NCBI RefSeq assembly: GCF_000182565.1
Contig: NW_015971544.1
Location: forward strand, 789,783-853,782
Direction: 5' to 3'
Length of the DNA: 64,000 bases
From: Spizellomyces punctatus DAOM BR117
Lineage: Eukaryota > Chytridiomycota > Chytridiomycetes > Spizellomycetales > Spizellomycetaceae
Shown: in pieces, positions 10,142 to 20,700 of the stretch
Layout: each line of letters opens with the position of its first letter
Position numbering within the stretch: the first letter of the stretch is position 1
Notes under the pieces: model-generated
Told to the model about the DNA's origin: nothing
The model's database searches: none
Seen by the model: the letters and a program-made list of their open reading frames with translations, nothing else
Translations under genes and position numbers: made by a program

Positions 10142-13100
10142 TTAGGTACTTCCCGCTGGCTGCTCCATTTGCGTATCGACCGGGCTATTAAGTGTTACAG
10201 ATTCGGTCGGTACCGGGTGATTGCTCTCCAGCATGGGCTGCTGCTCCACCTGTTCCCCACCCTCTTCCTCATCACCCTCCTCTCCATCGCCGTCGTCGCT
10301 CTCATCACCTTCTTCGCCTTCTCCGTCATCCGGTCCATTTTCGCCATAATCTTCCTCATCATCTTCATCTTCCTCGCTCACATCAGCAGGTGCAAACCGG
10401 TCCCCTGGTCCCTCAACTTTCGTCCCGCAGTCAAGGCCATCCGTAAAGTCCAACACCTCGAACCACGTCCGTCCACCTTCCCGTTGCACCGCGCAGACCA
10501 GACGCTGTTCATCCATACGTACTCGCCATACGCCTTGGACGTTTCCAACTAGGTCGCGGATGAAGCGCCCGTGCACAGGTTGCGGACCGTTGGGACCTTG
10601 AGTGAAGGCTAAGGATGGAGCGAAAGGCGCCCCAGGTGGCGGCTGTCCGGATCCATAACCTGTCGAGCTCAGCTCCCAGACCTTCACTCCACCGTCGGAA
10701 CCAGAGACTATCCGATTCAATTTTGGATCGTGATGGAAGCAAGTAATTGCCGCAGAATGACCAGTCAGATTTGCGAGGCATTGGCCGGTTGTTGGAGACC
10801 AGATACGAAGCGTAGCATCAGCAGCTGCTGATACAAGATATTGTGGCGACAACTCTAGTAGACCGACAAGCGAAGTGTGACCTGGATTTCATAAACGATA
10901 AGGTTGCTTATATCTTTTTGTGCAGAAGAGTTATCTTCTTACCTTCCAGATTGAACATTGCTTGACCAGTTTTAGTGCACCACACGCGAACAGTGGCATC
11001 CATGCTACCGCTGACAGCTCGCTGCAGCTCATGACTGTATCCCACACTGTACACCTTTTCCCGATGTCCACGACATACATGGTCGCAGTTTCCAGTCGTC
11101 AAGTTCCAAATCCGTACAGTACAATCGTAGCTCCCGCTGACGAGTACATTTCCAAACCCTGCGATTGCACGAACAGAGTTGTTATGACCGCTCAACACGT
11201 GCCGGAAGAAGGGATTCTGATTCGCTTCCCCGGGAGTCGGTGATGATCCACCGGTTGTCGTGGGCAGATATGGTTCGTCTCGCTTCGGATGTGGTAGTCT
11301 CCATACTCTTAACGTAGCGTCGCGAGAGCCTGTCACGACAAGCGGTACTTCCGGCTCCAGCCGGCCAGTTTCAGGATTTCTCCATGGAATGATAATAATC
11401 AAGCATCGGACGGTGGATGTATGTCCTTCAAAGAGATGAGTGCATCTCCCGGTATCCATATCCCATACTCGCACCGTGCGATCTGTTGATCCCGATACCA
11501 GTACATCATTCCAATATTGAAGGGCCCAGACACCACCCTCATGGCCCTCAAGTCGTTTTCGGAGCTCGCCGGTTCCTGTGTCATAAATGTGGATAGTTTG
11601 GTCATCTGAGCCGGATACTATCTTTCGAGCATCGAATTGCAAGCATGTGACCACATTAAATGCGTGGCCAGGGAATGAAATGTGTTTGTATCGGCCGTGA
11701 AACCAATTTTGACGAATAAGGTGGTGCCTGCGATAGAGATTTTTGTAAAGTTGTGCAGGGAGTTGTCCGTTTTCTGATGAGAATTCAATGAGTTTCCGCG
11801 CGTGGCTTGGAGAGTTGACTTCGCTCTTCCAATTTTCCGGCCAGTCGGCGGCGCTTGCCACTCGATTTTGGCCGGCTCCTGACGACCGACCCAATGTGTA
11901 TTCATCGTCGCTGTCCTCCATCGGGTCCGCAGACCGAAGGCCGGCTGGCGGGTTCGTCCGTATAGATGGATTGTCAAAAGTAATCTCTAATTCAATCTCA
12001 TCTTCGTCGTACCACCCTTCACTAAGCAGGCGTTTCTTCCACACTGCAACTTCAGCGCCGTCGCCATCCACAACTCTCTTCCACGCTTTGCTTACTGATG
12101 CGCAGCGCCCCAAAGATCTCAAATCTAAATATTGCAGTACTTGGTAACTAAGTTCTACAGGTAGCAAGCCCACAAAATCGCGCTTTAGGCTAGGTAGAAT
12201 CAGAGAAGACACAAATTGCAATGTTGGAAAGGGGCAACGTCGTAATAACTGGAGGAGAAGATAAGACTTAAGAGGAGTCGGCAAATTGTCAAATGTAGAT
12301 AGGATGTACGGAATATCGCCCAGGGAGGGTAAATCGGCAAACTCTGCTGGAATCTGAGATTGCTCGGTAAATGTGAAAGATGTCGATGGAGCAGTACCAT
12401 TCATGGTTGGTAGCGACCCGAGGATACTGCTAATCACGGGATGTTGGGCTTCCATGTCTGGATTCGGGAAAGCGCTTTTTGTGGTCGGGGACATTGTGGG
12501 ACTTGGAAGATTAGGAGTCACGCTCTCACTAAGATCAGGATCAGTGCTCTGCGCAGCTCCAGGTATATCTACGGGATTAGCCTCAGGGAAAGGTGTCAAG
12601 GGAATAGGAATTGGAGTTCCAGCTAGCATGGGCTTTCCAACAGGGGTAATACGATGATCGTCATGTCGTATAGAGTGTGCTTGTGGCGCACCAAGTGGGC
12701 CCCTTCGCTTTGGTGCGCGAGACCGACCTTCAGCAGGGCTCACAAGCGACGGTGAGACGTTGCTTTCTTCTAATTCCGTGGCAGTCATGGCGGCGTAGTT
12801 TTCCGGTGATACAGGTCTTTTGCGGTTACCCTTTGGAATAGGAATGACAGGGTCAGCAAACAGACGTTCTAGATCGAGTGTAGGTGATGCGGCTCCTTGT
12901 ACGGGATAGGATTGCACAGACGTAGACGTGACCTATTAGGAGAAAGGGAACATCAAATGTTAACTGATCAATTGATATGCGAGACGAATCCGGCCGAATA
13001 TCACACAATGCCCCTACCTGATTGTGATTAAGATTATTGTCAACAACCTCCACTTCTCGGAAGCTAGTTGGTATGCCGTTAAGATCAAAGCAAAACTTTT

Positions 13101-13557
13101 TCAAGGCCGGGGGTGTCGGGGTCTTTGACAAAGGGTATACTTCTGGATCCAACGGGTGGGGAGCCGGTGGAGGTGGAATATAGAGTGGAGGATAATCTGT
13201 TGTGCGAGTTGTAGTGGTGGTGACAACTGTGGTGATTACTTGTTGAGCTGCTAGAGCGTATTGCACAGACGGACGTCTAATAAGCGACTCTGAAGACGAT
13301 GAGGATGATGCAGCTGAGTAGCCATCAGAAAGACAACTATTAGCTGATGTAAGCCCAAAAAGAGTGCCAGCAGAGCGAAATTGCCTACCTGACCCGGAGC
13401 CAGCCGACCCGACAAGTGTTTCAAAATTAGCAAACTCAACAGCGGGCGTCGTTACTGTAGCGGCAGTAGCAGTAGACGCAGAGGTCAAGGTCGGCGGCGG
13501 TGGTGGTGGAGTCAGAGCAGATCCTCGATTCCAGTTTGCGGAAGGGGTTGGAAGCAT
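10142..13557 (-). CDS. CDC4: F-box/WD40 ubiquitin-ligase substrate receptor, Cdc4/Fbw7-like
   Basis: Three exons, 13557-13018, 12932-10943 and 10881-10142, give 1089 residues. The first ~430 residues are low-complexity and Pro/Ser/Thr-rich. An F-box follows (FVGLLPVELSYQVLQYLDL), then the HLIRQNWFHGRY linker and seven or more WD40 repeats, with Cdc4/FBXW7-type blades such as ARKIVSGSDDQTIHIYDTG, VLVSGSTDRTVRVWDMDTG and VVTGSRDATLRVW. After the propeller comes FIRDLVGNVQGVWRVRMDEQ, matching the closing segment of FBXW7, then a long acidic Glu/Asp tail. The protein should act as the substrate receptor of an SCF E3 complex, binding Skp1 through the F-box and phosphodegrons through the propeller. 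The N-terminal start is the first good ATG. The acidic tail of about 70 residues is an addition. Confidence 0.88.
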
Positions 13558-15350
13558 GCCGCTCTGCTGGAGCGGGTAAGTGGGGTATCCAAACTATACT
13601 TTCTTATCTAGTCAACTCTTTGTGATAAAGAAGAAGCTAGAGGGAACAGCTTTTGGCTTTTCTTTCTATTTTTTTCGCTGAAAAGCTGCGATGCAGCAAG
13701 GAGGTTCGTGAGAAAAATGCTCAGATTTGCTGTAAATAGTGCTTGCAATTCAACATACCAGTCTGCTCGGGAGCCTTCAGTCCAACCGTAAGTATTCGTT
13801 TGTAGAGGCCTTTGTCGGCAAACTGCGAATGATTAAAAACAGTGAGCTTTGAATTCACCATTTTCCTTCTCCCTGGCGTGGAAACACCGTTTCCCTGTCT
13901 GACCCGGCTGCCACATTCATCGGACTGCATTCACCGATTGCAACCCGGTAATCGACAGTAGCAACTCTTGTCCACTTACCCACAAAGCCGACACGCCTTT
14001 GCAAAAGATCACACCAATCCGACAGGTCCTTCCAAGTCGACTAAACCCACCCAGGAGAACACGGGGGTATGTTTTGTTGCACGTTCCAACCAGAACAGTA
14101 GCCAACCGCTATCTCGAAATCACAAGCCAGAAAAGCAGAGTTGAAGAAAGTCCCGCAATCACCTTCCACACCCGCTAAAATAATAAAAAAAAAACCAGGT
14201 CAATCCAACAAGGAAAATGGCCCAGCGCAGTGTGTCTGCTGTGTTTTGAGACTGGGGCGAGTGTCGACAAGCGTGCTAAGCGCGTTCAGGAGCTTATGCG
14301 GCACACCAATTATAAAATGGGGGAAGATCTTGTGACTTTTTGTTGGCTGGCCTTTTTTTTTCCTCCTTCCTTCCTTCCTTCTTCTTGGACTTTAAAGCTT
14401 GAAGGCCTGCAAGGAAGAGATGATTTCCTAGCCTTTGCAGCACACGCACACACACATGCAAGTCTTTTGGGGCGAGGGTTGAACACAAAAAGACGGTACT
14501 GTTTGTCCAATTCTTTGACGATAGGGCATCTAGACCCATCAACAGGGGAGCCCTGAAGCAAAATTCCTTCCCCTCCCCCAAAATCCATTTACATCACTAT
14601 CATCTGCGCAGCACTTTTTGTCCTGACTGGGGGATTCTGACTGAATAACTCTGGTCTTTTACGTTGTTTTGGACTTTTCGCCCTGCTCTGAATGTTGACG
14701 TATGTTGGCGAGACCCAGCCATGTTGGTGCTTCCTATTGAAAACTCCACTACCTATGTGGACAAGGAAACGATAGATCTATTAAAAAGTTTCAACATTTA
14801 CTGGACATTTGTGTTCCACCGTTAAGTTGCGATGGTGCTGGGACTCGCATATAAAACGCTCGTTTCCCATTTTGAAGCACTGTTGGAACTTGGTTTCTGC
14901 AGAAAGAGAGGTCCCAGCATTGAAATATCAATTGTGCTCACTCGTTTTTCTAATGCATGTACACTCCAACCATCAATGAGTGCTATTGCAAAGGCAGCTA
15001 AATCCTACACTGTTTATCGCCGGGCACCTTTTATGGCACACTGCAACACTAACTTGCAACCATGCAGTTAGTGTAGGAGTGGTACATGGTTGCATGGCGT
15101 TTATGTCTGGAGGATTGGGCAATGACCTTTGTTGTCATCATTTCTGTACAAGTATTCACTTTATCAATATATCAAGGACTTGGCAGCTAAAATAGGAAAT
15201 CCAACACTTTTCGAGTTCATATCACTTGCAAGGGCGGGTAATATCACACATTTCATTTGAAAGCTTCAACCGCTAATCACCTATATTCAAACATGGAGTT
15301 CTCTATAATTGATTTCATCCAATCTTACGATCATCATCTATGCTGTTTCA
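13558..15350. other. Intergenic between the CDC4-like gene and the Fanzor element
   Basis: About 1.8 kb. The part near 13.6-14.6 kb should be promoter and 5' leader of the CDC4-like gene. A pyrimidine-rich stretch with CCTT repeats lies near 14349-14385 and a short CA run near 14443-14456. No protein or RNA gene is recognised; the short open frames show no family motif. Confidence 0.5.
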
Positions 15351-15384
15351 ATAGTGCGGAGCCGATGGGTATTGGCACTAGCAC
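15351..15384 (+). repeat. Terminal inverted repeat of the Fanzor element, left copy
   Basis: 34 bp beginning ATAGTGCGGAGCCGAT. It matches the reverse complement of 26357-26390 at 32 of 34 positions and forms the 3' boundary of the element. Confidence 0.85.
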
Positions 15385-15440
15385 CCGCACCAGGGATTGA
15401 ACCGGCGACAACCAGTTCGGAAAAGGTAATCTAACTAATC
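15354..15440 (-). ncRNA. Candidate Fanzor guide (omega/fRNA) scaffold at the element 3' end
   Basis: Characterised Fanzor and TnpB elements make their guide RNA from the 3' end of the gene and the adjoining element end, with the guide read from flanking DNA. Here only 86 bp lie between the Fanzor stop and the element end. On the minus strand this stretch contains a potential hairpin (CTGG-TTGTCG-CCGG), a tRNA B-box-like GGTTCAATCCC (15403-15393) and the terminal inverted repeat. The guide would be the sequence just left of 15354. The same segment also resembles a tRNA-derived piece. There is no direct proof of transcription. Confidence 0.4.
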
Positions 15441-16109
15441 TACGCTACGGCTGGAACACCCCTGCTGAACACTTTTGGTCTACCGTGTCCATCTAACATT
15501 GATTGCACGATCATCAGCATGTTGCAGGTGCTCAGCGTGTCCCTGTTCCAGTAGCGCATCGTCCAGGCTTGCTGACAGTTAGGGTTGGTACAACCCAGCA
15601 ATCCATGGACTTTTTCAATCTTGCCTTCGCGACGGCGCCAAGGTCTTGAATGAGGTCGTGTTTTGAAGCCTTTTTCAAGGAAGTCAGCAGATGAGGCCAA
15701 ACAGTGAGGGCAGACAGATGAGGTCTTGTACTCGTCGAGAAGGAAGCAGTTGATCCTGTTGCGCTTAAAGAGGGTGCGCCAACCTTTCGTCTTTGATGAG
15801 GTCTGAAATCTTGCAGTTCGACCGGCATCACTCCAATCACCCATCACAATGGTGAAGTTCCCAAACTTGTTGCGCATGTTGGATATGAGGTTTGATTCAC
15901 TCTTCTGACGGTTTATAAATGCATGCCACTTCCACTGCGTGTGGGCAGGGTGGGAGTAGAATTCCTTTCGATGATCTGAATCTGTGCGGCAAACAAGAAG
16001 GTAGCAAGTGAAGTCCATGAGGTTCATCGTCTTGTGGCTTGGGATATGTGATTCTATGAGGTCCATTCCCGCTTCCTTCTTCATCTGCTGCCGTTCCTTT
16101 GCAAATCGC

Positions 16110-16161
16110 TGTGACAGTGCATATTTTTATGATTGCAATCATAAAAATATGCACTGTCACA
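16110..16161. repeat. 52-bp perfect palindrome inserted in the Fanzor gene
   Basis: The sequence from TGTGACAGTGCA to TGCACTGTCACA is its own reverse complement over all 52 bp. It is flanked by the 5-bp direct repeat ATCGC (16105-16109 and 16162-16166). Deleting it with one ATCGC restores the Fanzor reading frame at the GSRRFAKERQ segment. It is therefore a real insertion with a target-site duplication, not a native hairpin. Confidence 0.85.
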
Positions 16162-17140
16162 ATCGCCGGCTACCAGTCTCCTTGCAGCATTGATTGGCGG
16201 TATAGCGAAACATTGTTGCACCATTGCTGTCTTGGCAGTAGAGAAGGTCGTGCTTGTTTGGGTCGATAATGACAATGTTCTCTGCTGCTTGACAAGCAGG
16301 CAAGTTGTTTTCCACATAAAGCGCTTTAACCTCTGCCTCCATCTTGTTTGCTGACTTTTTCCCTCTGCCGCTGTGCTTTCCATACTTGTCAGCTTCAGGA
16401 TGTTTCAAGTAAACTGACACCGAGGTACTGTCTGTCATGATTGAGCCTTCAAACTGCATACCACAGCGAGACTGAAAAGCTTTGGTACATAGATTACAGA
16501 TGCGCAACCATAAATCGACCTTTTCGACAGTTTCCGCTTCTCGTCGCGTGATGCAAAGAAGGTGAGAGTAGAGGATGATGGTGTCGATTTGCACGTGACT
16601 TTGAATGAGCGAGCGATGAAGAGGTATGGTGCTAAACCGTCGAAATCCGTGATGCTCATAGAGTCAGGAGAGTTTGCAGTATGCAGGAAAGAAGGCGAGA
16701 GGGTCTACAGCAACCGAATATGTGAGTGGCTGGTCGTCAGAAAGGGGAATGCTAAGGGACCAAATCTCTTCTAGAAGTTCACTCTCTTCAGCAGTCAAGT
16801 CATCAAGCGACTCAGGCACAATATCAAAAAGGAAAATTGACTTCAAGTAGTGAAGACGAGCAAAGAAAGCGTTTTGCGCATCGCTTTTCAGTGGCAGTCG
16901 CTGCTTCTGTCTCTTCACATCAAGCCACAGATTAATGTACCGGAGCAGCATCATCATGAAGTGTTCCTGGACATTGACCTTCAGATTCGTCATCATACTC
17001 GCTGTCAGATAATTGACTGATTGCTGCTCTTTTTGTACATTTGGATGAACGAAGCCGACGATGTTGCAGTACCATTGGATGTATGGCAACAAGGATTCGC
17101 ATAACGCCTTCTTTGCACCAGTTTTTGGTTGCCATGATTC

Positions 17141-17712
17141 TGTAACGGATTTTTTGTTGGTAGACTATGGTAAAGACAACTTGGGTCTCCTAGCAGGTTG
17201 TGTGGGTGTCCGTACTAGGAATCGTAGTCTCCAAATCCTTTCTTTGGGCGTCGGTAGCGACTTGAGGGCGAGAGGCAAGGAGAGTCGGTTAGTTGTGAAC
17301 CGAGCAGGATTTAGAGGCTTCAGTGCAGGTGATCAGGCCGTTGAAGCGCTCTGTTAGGTTCCTGTTAACCTAGGATTGGGGTTGAGAAGCTAGTTGTGGG
17401 GATTTTTTGTCGCTACGGCTTCTGGCCGCCGACTTATTTTATTGAATTCCTCTTTTTATACAAGAATATGCTACGGTAACGTCTACACTAGTTTCCGTAG
17501 CCTTCATTAGGGTGGCGGCGTCCGATCTTCCCATCTCGGACCATCGCCATGATCGATCATGGCTGCGTAATGTATCCTTCATGCTGCGCTGGTGTAGCCC
17601 AGAACCGAGCTTGATCTTAGGGGTTTCGAAGCTTAGGTTACAATTGTGGAAACCTCAATCATGGTCACCTGATGCCTTTGAGTGAACCGGTTTATCAGAG
17701 TCGTTCGCTACA
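17141..17712 (-). repeat. 3' LTR of the Ty3/Gypsy element
   Basis: 572-bp direct repeat of 25394-25965. It follows the putative polypurine tract at about 17713-17722 in the element's sense direction. Confidence 0.95.
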
Positions 17713-17722
17713 TCCCCCCTTC
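17713..17722 (-). other. Putative polypurine tract
   Basis: On the minus strand a GAAGGGGGGA-type run lies directly next to the 3' LTR, the expected place for the plus-strand DNA primer of an LTR element. Confidence 0.6.
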
Positions 17723-17769
17723 GAAAAAGAAGGTTCGGCGACTCATCTGTGAGTGCCCGAACCTCGCTT

Positions 17770-20700
17770 CTACCATGACGCAACTGGATAGTCGTCGTCA
17801 GCTTCAAGGCTGTCTTCATTGATCATCCAGATTATGGTAGCGCGCCCCATGACGTTCGTGCAGAACCAAATTTGGTCAGTGGCTTCCGGAGCCGGGGTTC
17901 CAGGTGTCCTGGAACCGTTGGCTCGGGTTACGTAGAGGGCTGTGAACGTCTCTGCGGCCCTTTTCAAGTTAACCGCTCGAAAGTGGTAATAGGCGTGCTC
18001 CCGATGTTTGGGACGGAGCTGCTCTTCTGTGGTTTCAGCTGCGTTGGCTAGCTTTAACAACACTGCTCTCGCGGCTTCGATGGCTATGTCCGCGAAATCG
18101 TGGGCCTCGCGATCGGGCCAGAGGGTGAAGTGGGCCGTTTTGGGGTTTCCGGCCGCATGTTGAGGGACCCCAGCGTCAAGCCAGGCGGCGCAGGGTACGT
18201 CCCGTAATCTCTTCCCGATCTTTTTTGCGTCAGCGACGATACCGACAGCTGCTTGACCACCGTCGGAAGCCCTACTGTAGGGCTCCGCGATATGCATCGT
18301 GAGGGGCTGGCTCGTGGCGTACGGCTTTGAAGCCCCGTCAACCACCCAATCTTCACCACGATAGTGTTCGAGGGGTTTGTTTGGGTCTTCGAACAGCTCA
18401 CGAATCCAAACTTCAACCCAGGTGGCCATAGCTGCTCCGAGCTGCTCGATAGAGTTCTCGGCAGCGAAGGCGTCGCTTACTTCTGACCAGGGATAGCCTT
18501 CCTCAAGGGTAGAGAGGATGCTGACTCCTTGTTGTCCTCGGATATCGGTGGTCATGGTGTTGGAAACGAAAGCTTTTGTCTCGGTGTTGATAGACAAGGT
18601 TTGCGAAGCAGAGTAGGTCTGTAAGGGAGATAGGTCGTAGGTAGTTGAAGAAGAAAAAAGAGGGGGAGCGTGCAGGGGCGTCCTTTTAAGGTCGTTGCCG
18701 GCTGATTTTGACAGCTCGGACGCGCGTAAGCGTGATCGGGAGGCTTGGTGTGGCGTTCTTGACTGGTGAGGTAAGCCGCGCGAAACTGGTTTTCTTTCTG
18801 GTGAGAGGGCGTGATTATCACGTGAGCTATTGTCCGGATAAATCGTGAAGCATTGGTGGTCGGAAGCATAAGCCAGGGCGTCACCTGCAAAGCTGACTAC
18901 CAAGGAGTCCTCTACTAGTGCGCTAGTGGGAGCTCTGGATCTCCAGTACTCTTCTAAGGCTTCGGAAGCCTCTGTTAGGGCTTCCTCTGGTTCCCAGGTA
19001 TCCTCATGGGGTGGGTATCCAGCCCAACGTATTCGAAATTGACGCTTTCCGCGCCTGGTTTGATGGTCTACTATTGCTTCCACTTCGAACTCGCCTTTTG
19101 AAGCGTCGGAATCCTCCATTTGTGCTTCCGCGATCCTTTCCTCAGTTTTGGCGTCGACAGGCTTCTGGTACGGACGTAATTTCGATATGTGAAACCATGG
19201 GTGAAGTCGTCTCATCTTGTCTGGCAGTTTTAGCTCATAGTTGTCGCGGAGAGGGTTGCAGTCGGTCACCGTGACTGGTCCCAGCCATTTCGGAGCGATC
19301 TTGGACTCATACCCTGCTAGGTTTTTTGTGCTCAGAAGCACCTTATCTCCTCTCCGGAACTCCAGATGTCGTCGCAATAAATCGTAATATCTTTTCTGCG
19401 AGTCCTGGGCCTCGATCATCAGATCCTGGATAAGGATGTTTAGGTCTCCAAGATGTTTACAGAGCTCTTCCGCGTCTGCATTTCTGGTTTCTGACGGCCT
19501 TTCAACGATGTCCGCCAGTGGATTGTGGGGCTCATAGCCTAGGTCCATCTTGAACCACGTCATTTTTGTCGCCTCGTGTACCGTATCGTTGATAATGAAT
19601 TCTGCAACCGGAAGAAAGGTGTCCCAGTCGTCTAATCGGGTGTTGACCATTGTGGTAAGGACCTGCAAGACCGTTGCGTTGTCTCTCTCTGATTGTCCAT
19701 CACCTTGAGGGTGGTAGGCTGTGGTGAGCTCTTGATTAATCTTTAGGTTTTTGCAGACCTCCTGCCAAAATCGACTTGTAAATTTGGGGTCGCGGTCTGA
19801 GATGATAGTTTCCGGGATGCCGTGCAATGGGACGTAGTGTTCTATAAATAGTTCCGCGACCTGAGTAGCTGTCGCAGTGCTCTTGAAGGGCCATACGTGG
19901 ATCCTCTTTGAGCATTTACAAGCTATTAGCCAAAAGGCATCGTACCCTCTGGAAGTAAGTGGGAGCTTGGTTACGAAGTCAGTTGTGATGACTGTCCAGC
20001 GTCCCGGAGCTGGTGGTATGGGTTTCAACAACCCCGGAATCAGTTGCAGTACCCTTTTTGAGCGTTGGCAGGTTTCACATCCTGCGCAATGTTTTCTGAA
20101 ATCTTGTGCCATTTTCGGCCACCAGACTTGTGCTGCAGCTCTAGCGTAGGTTCTTTCGAATCCGAAGTGTCCTCCCCCCTCGTGAAAAAGCTTGCGCACC
20201 TCGGGGGTGCAAGCAGGGGGCACGTAGAGGCGCCAAAGGTCTTCGGAGACTGAAAAACGGTGCCACAGCAGGTTATCTGCACGTTGCCAGTCCTGAAGAA
20301 AGCGCGCGTCGGCTGTAGTGTAGGTGTCGGGGCTGGTCTCCCATAGGAGCGTGCGGGCCTGTTGGGCTATGGGGTGGAGCTGGCTGGTGAGGCCAGCGCG
20401 GATGGCGGCAATGAGTGCAGGCTGTAAGGCCAGACGAAAGACGGCATCTGCCAGTGTTGAGGAAGGTGCGAGAGCAGCTGGTGTGGTGCGCAGCCGTCGT
20501 CTTCCGCGTTTCGACACCCATATTTGGGTCGCGGTGGAGCAGAGTAGGGTTTCCGCTCCTAGTAGCCGTGAAAGTGTATCAGCGACAATGTGAAAACGTC
20601 CTGGTTTGTGAACGATTGTCATCCATTCGGACCAGTAACTAAGATCGAGGGCCCAGCGGAGAAGCTTACGGTTCTCGCCTTTGTATTTAGCGAGCCACAA

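Noticed and set aside
16664-16666. The TGA in the Fanzor gene as part of a hidden intron
   Set aside because: No GT-AG pair around it keeps the frame, and the protein reads naturally on both sides, so a nonsense change is the simpler reading.
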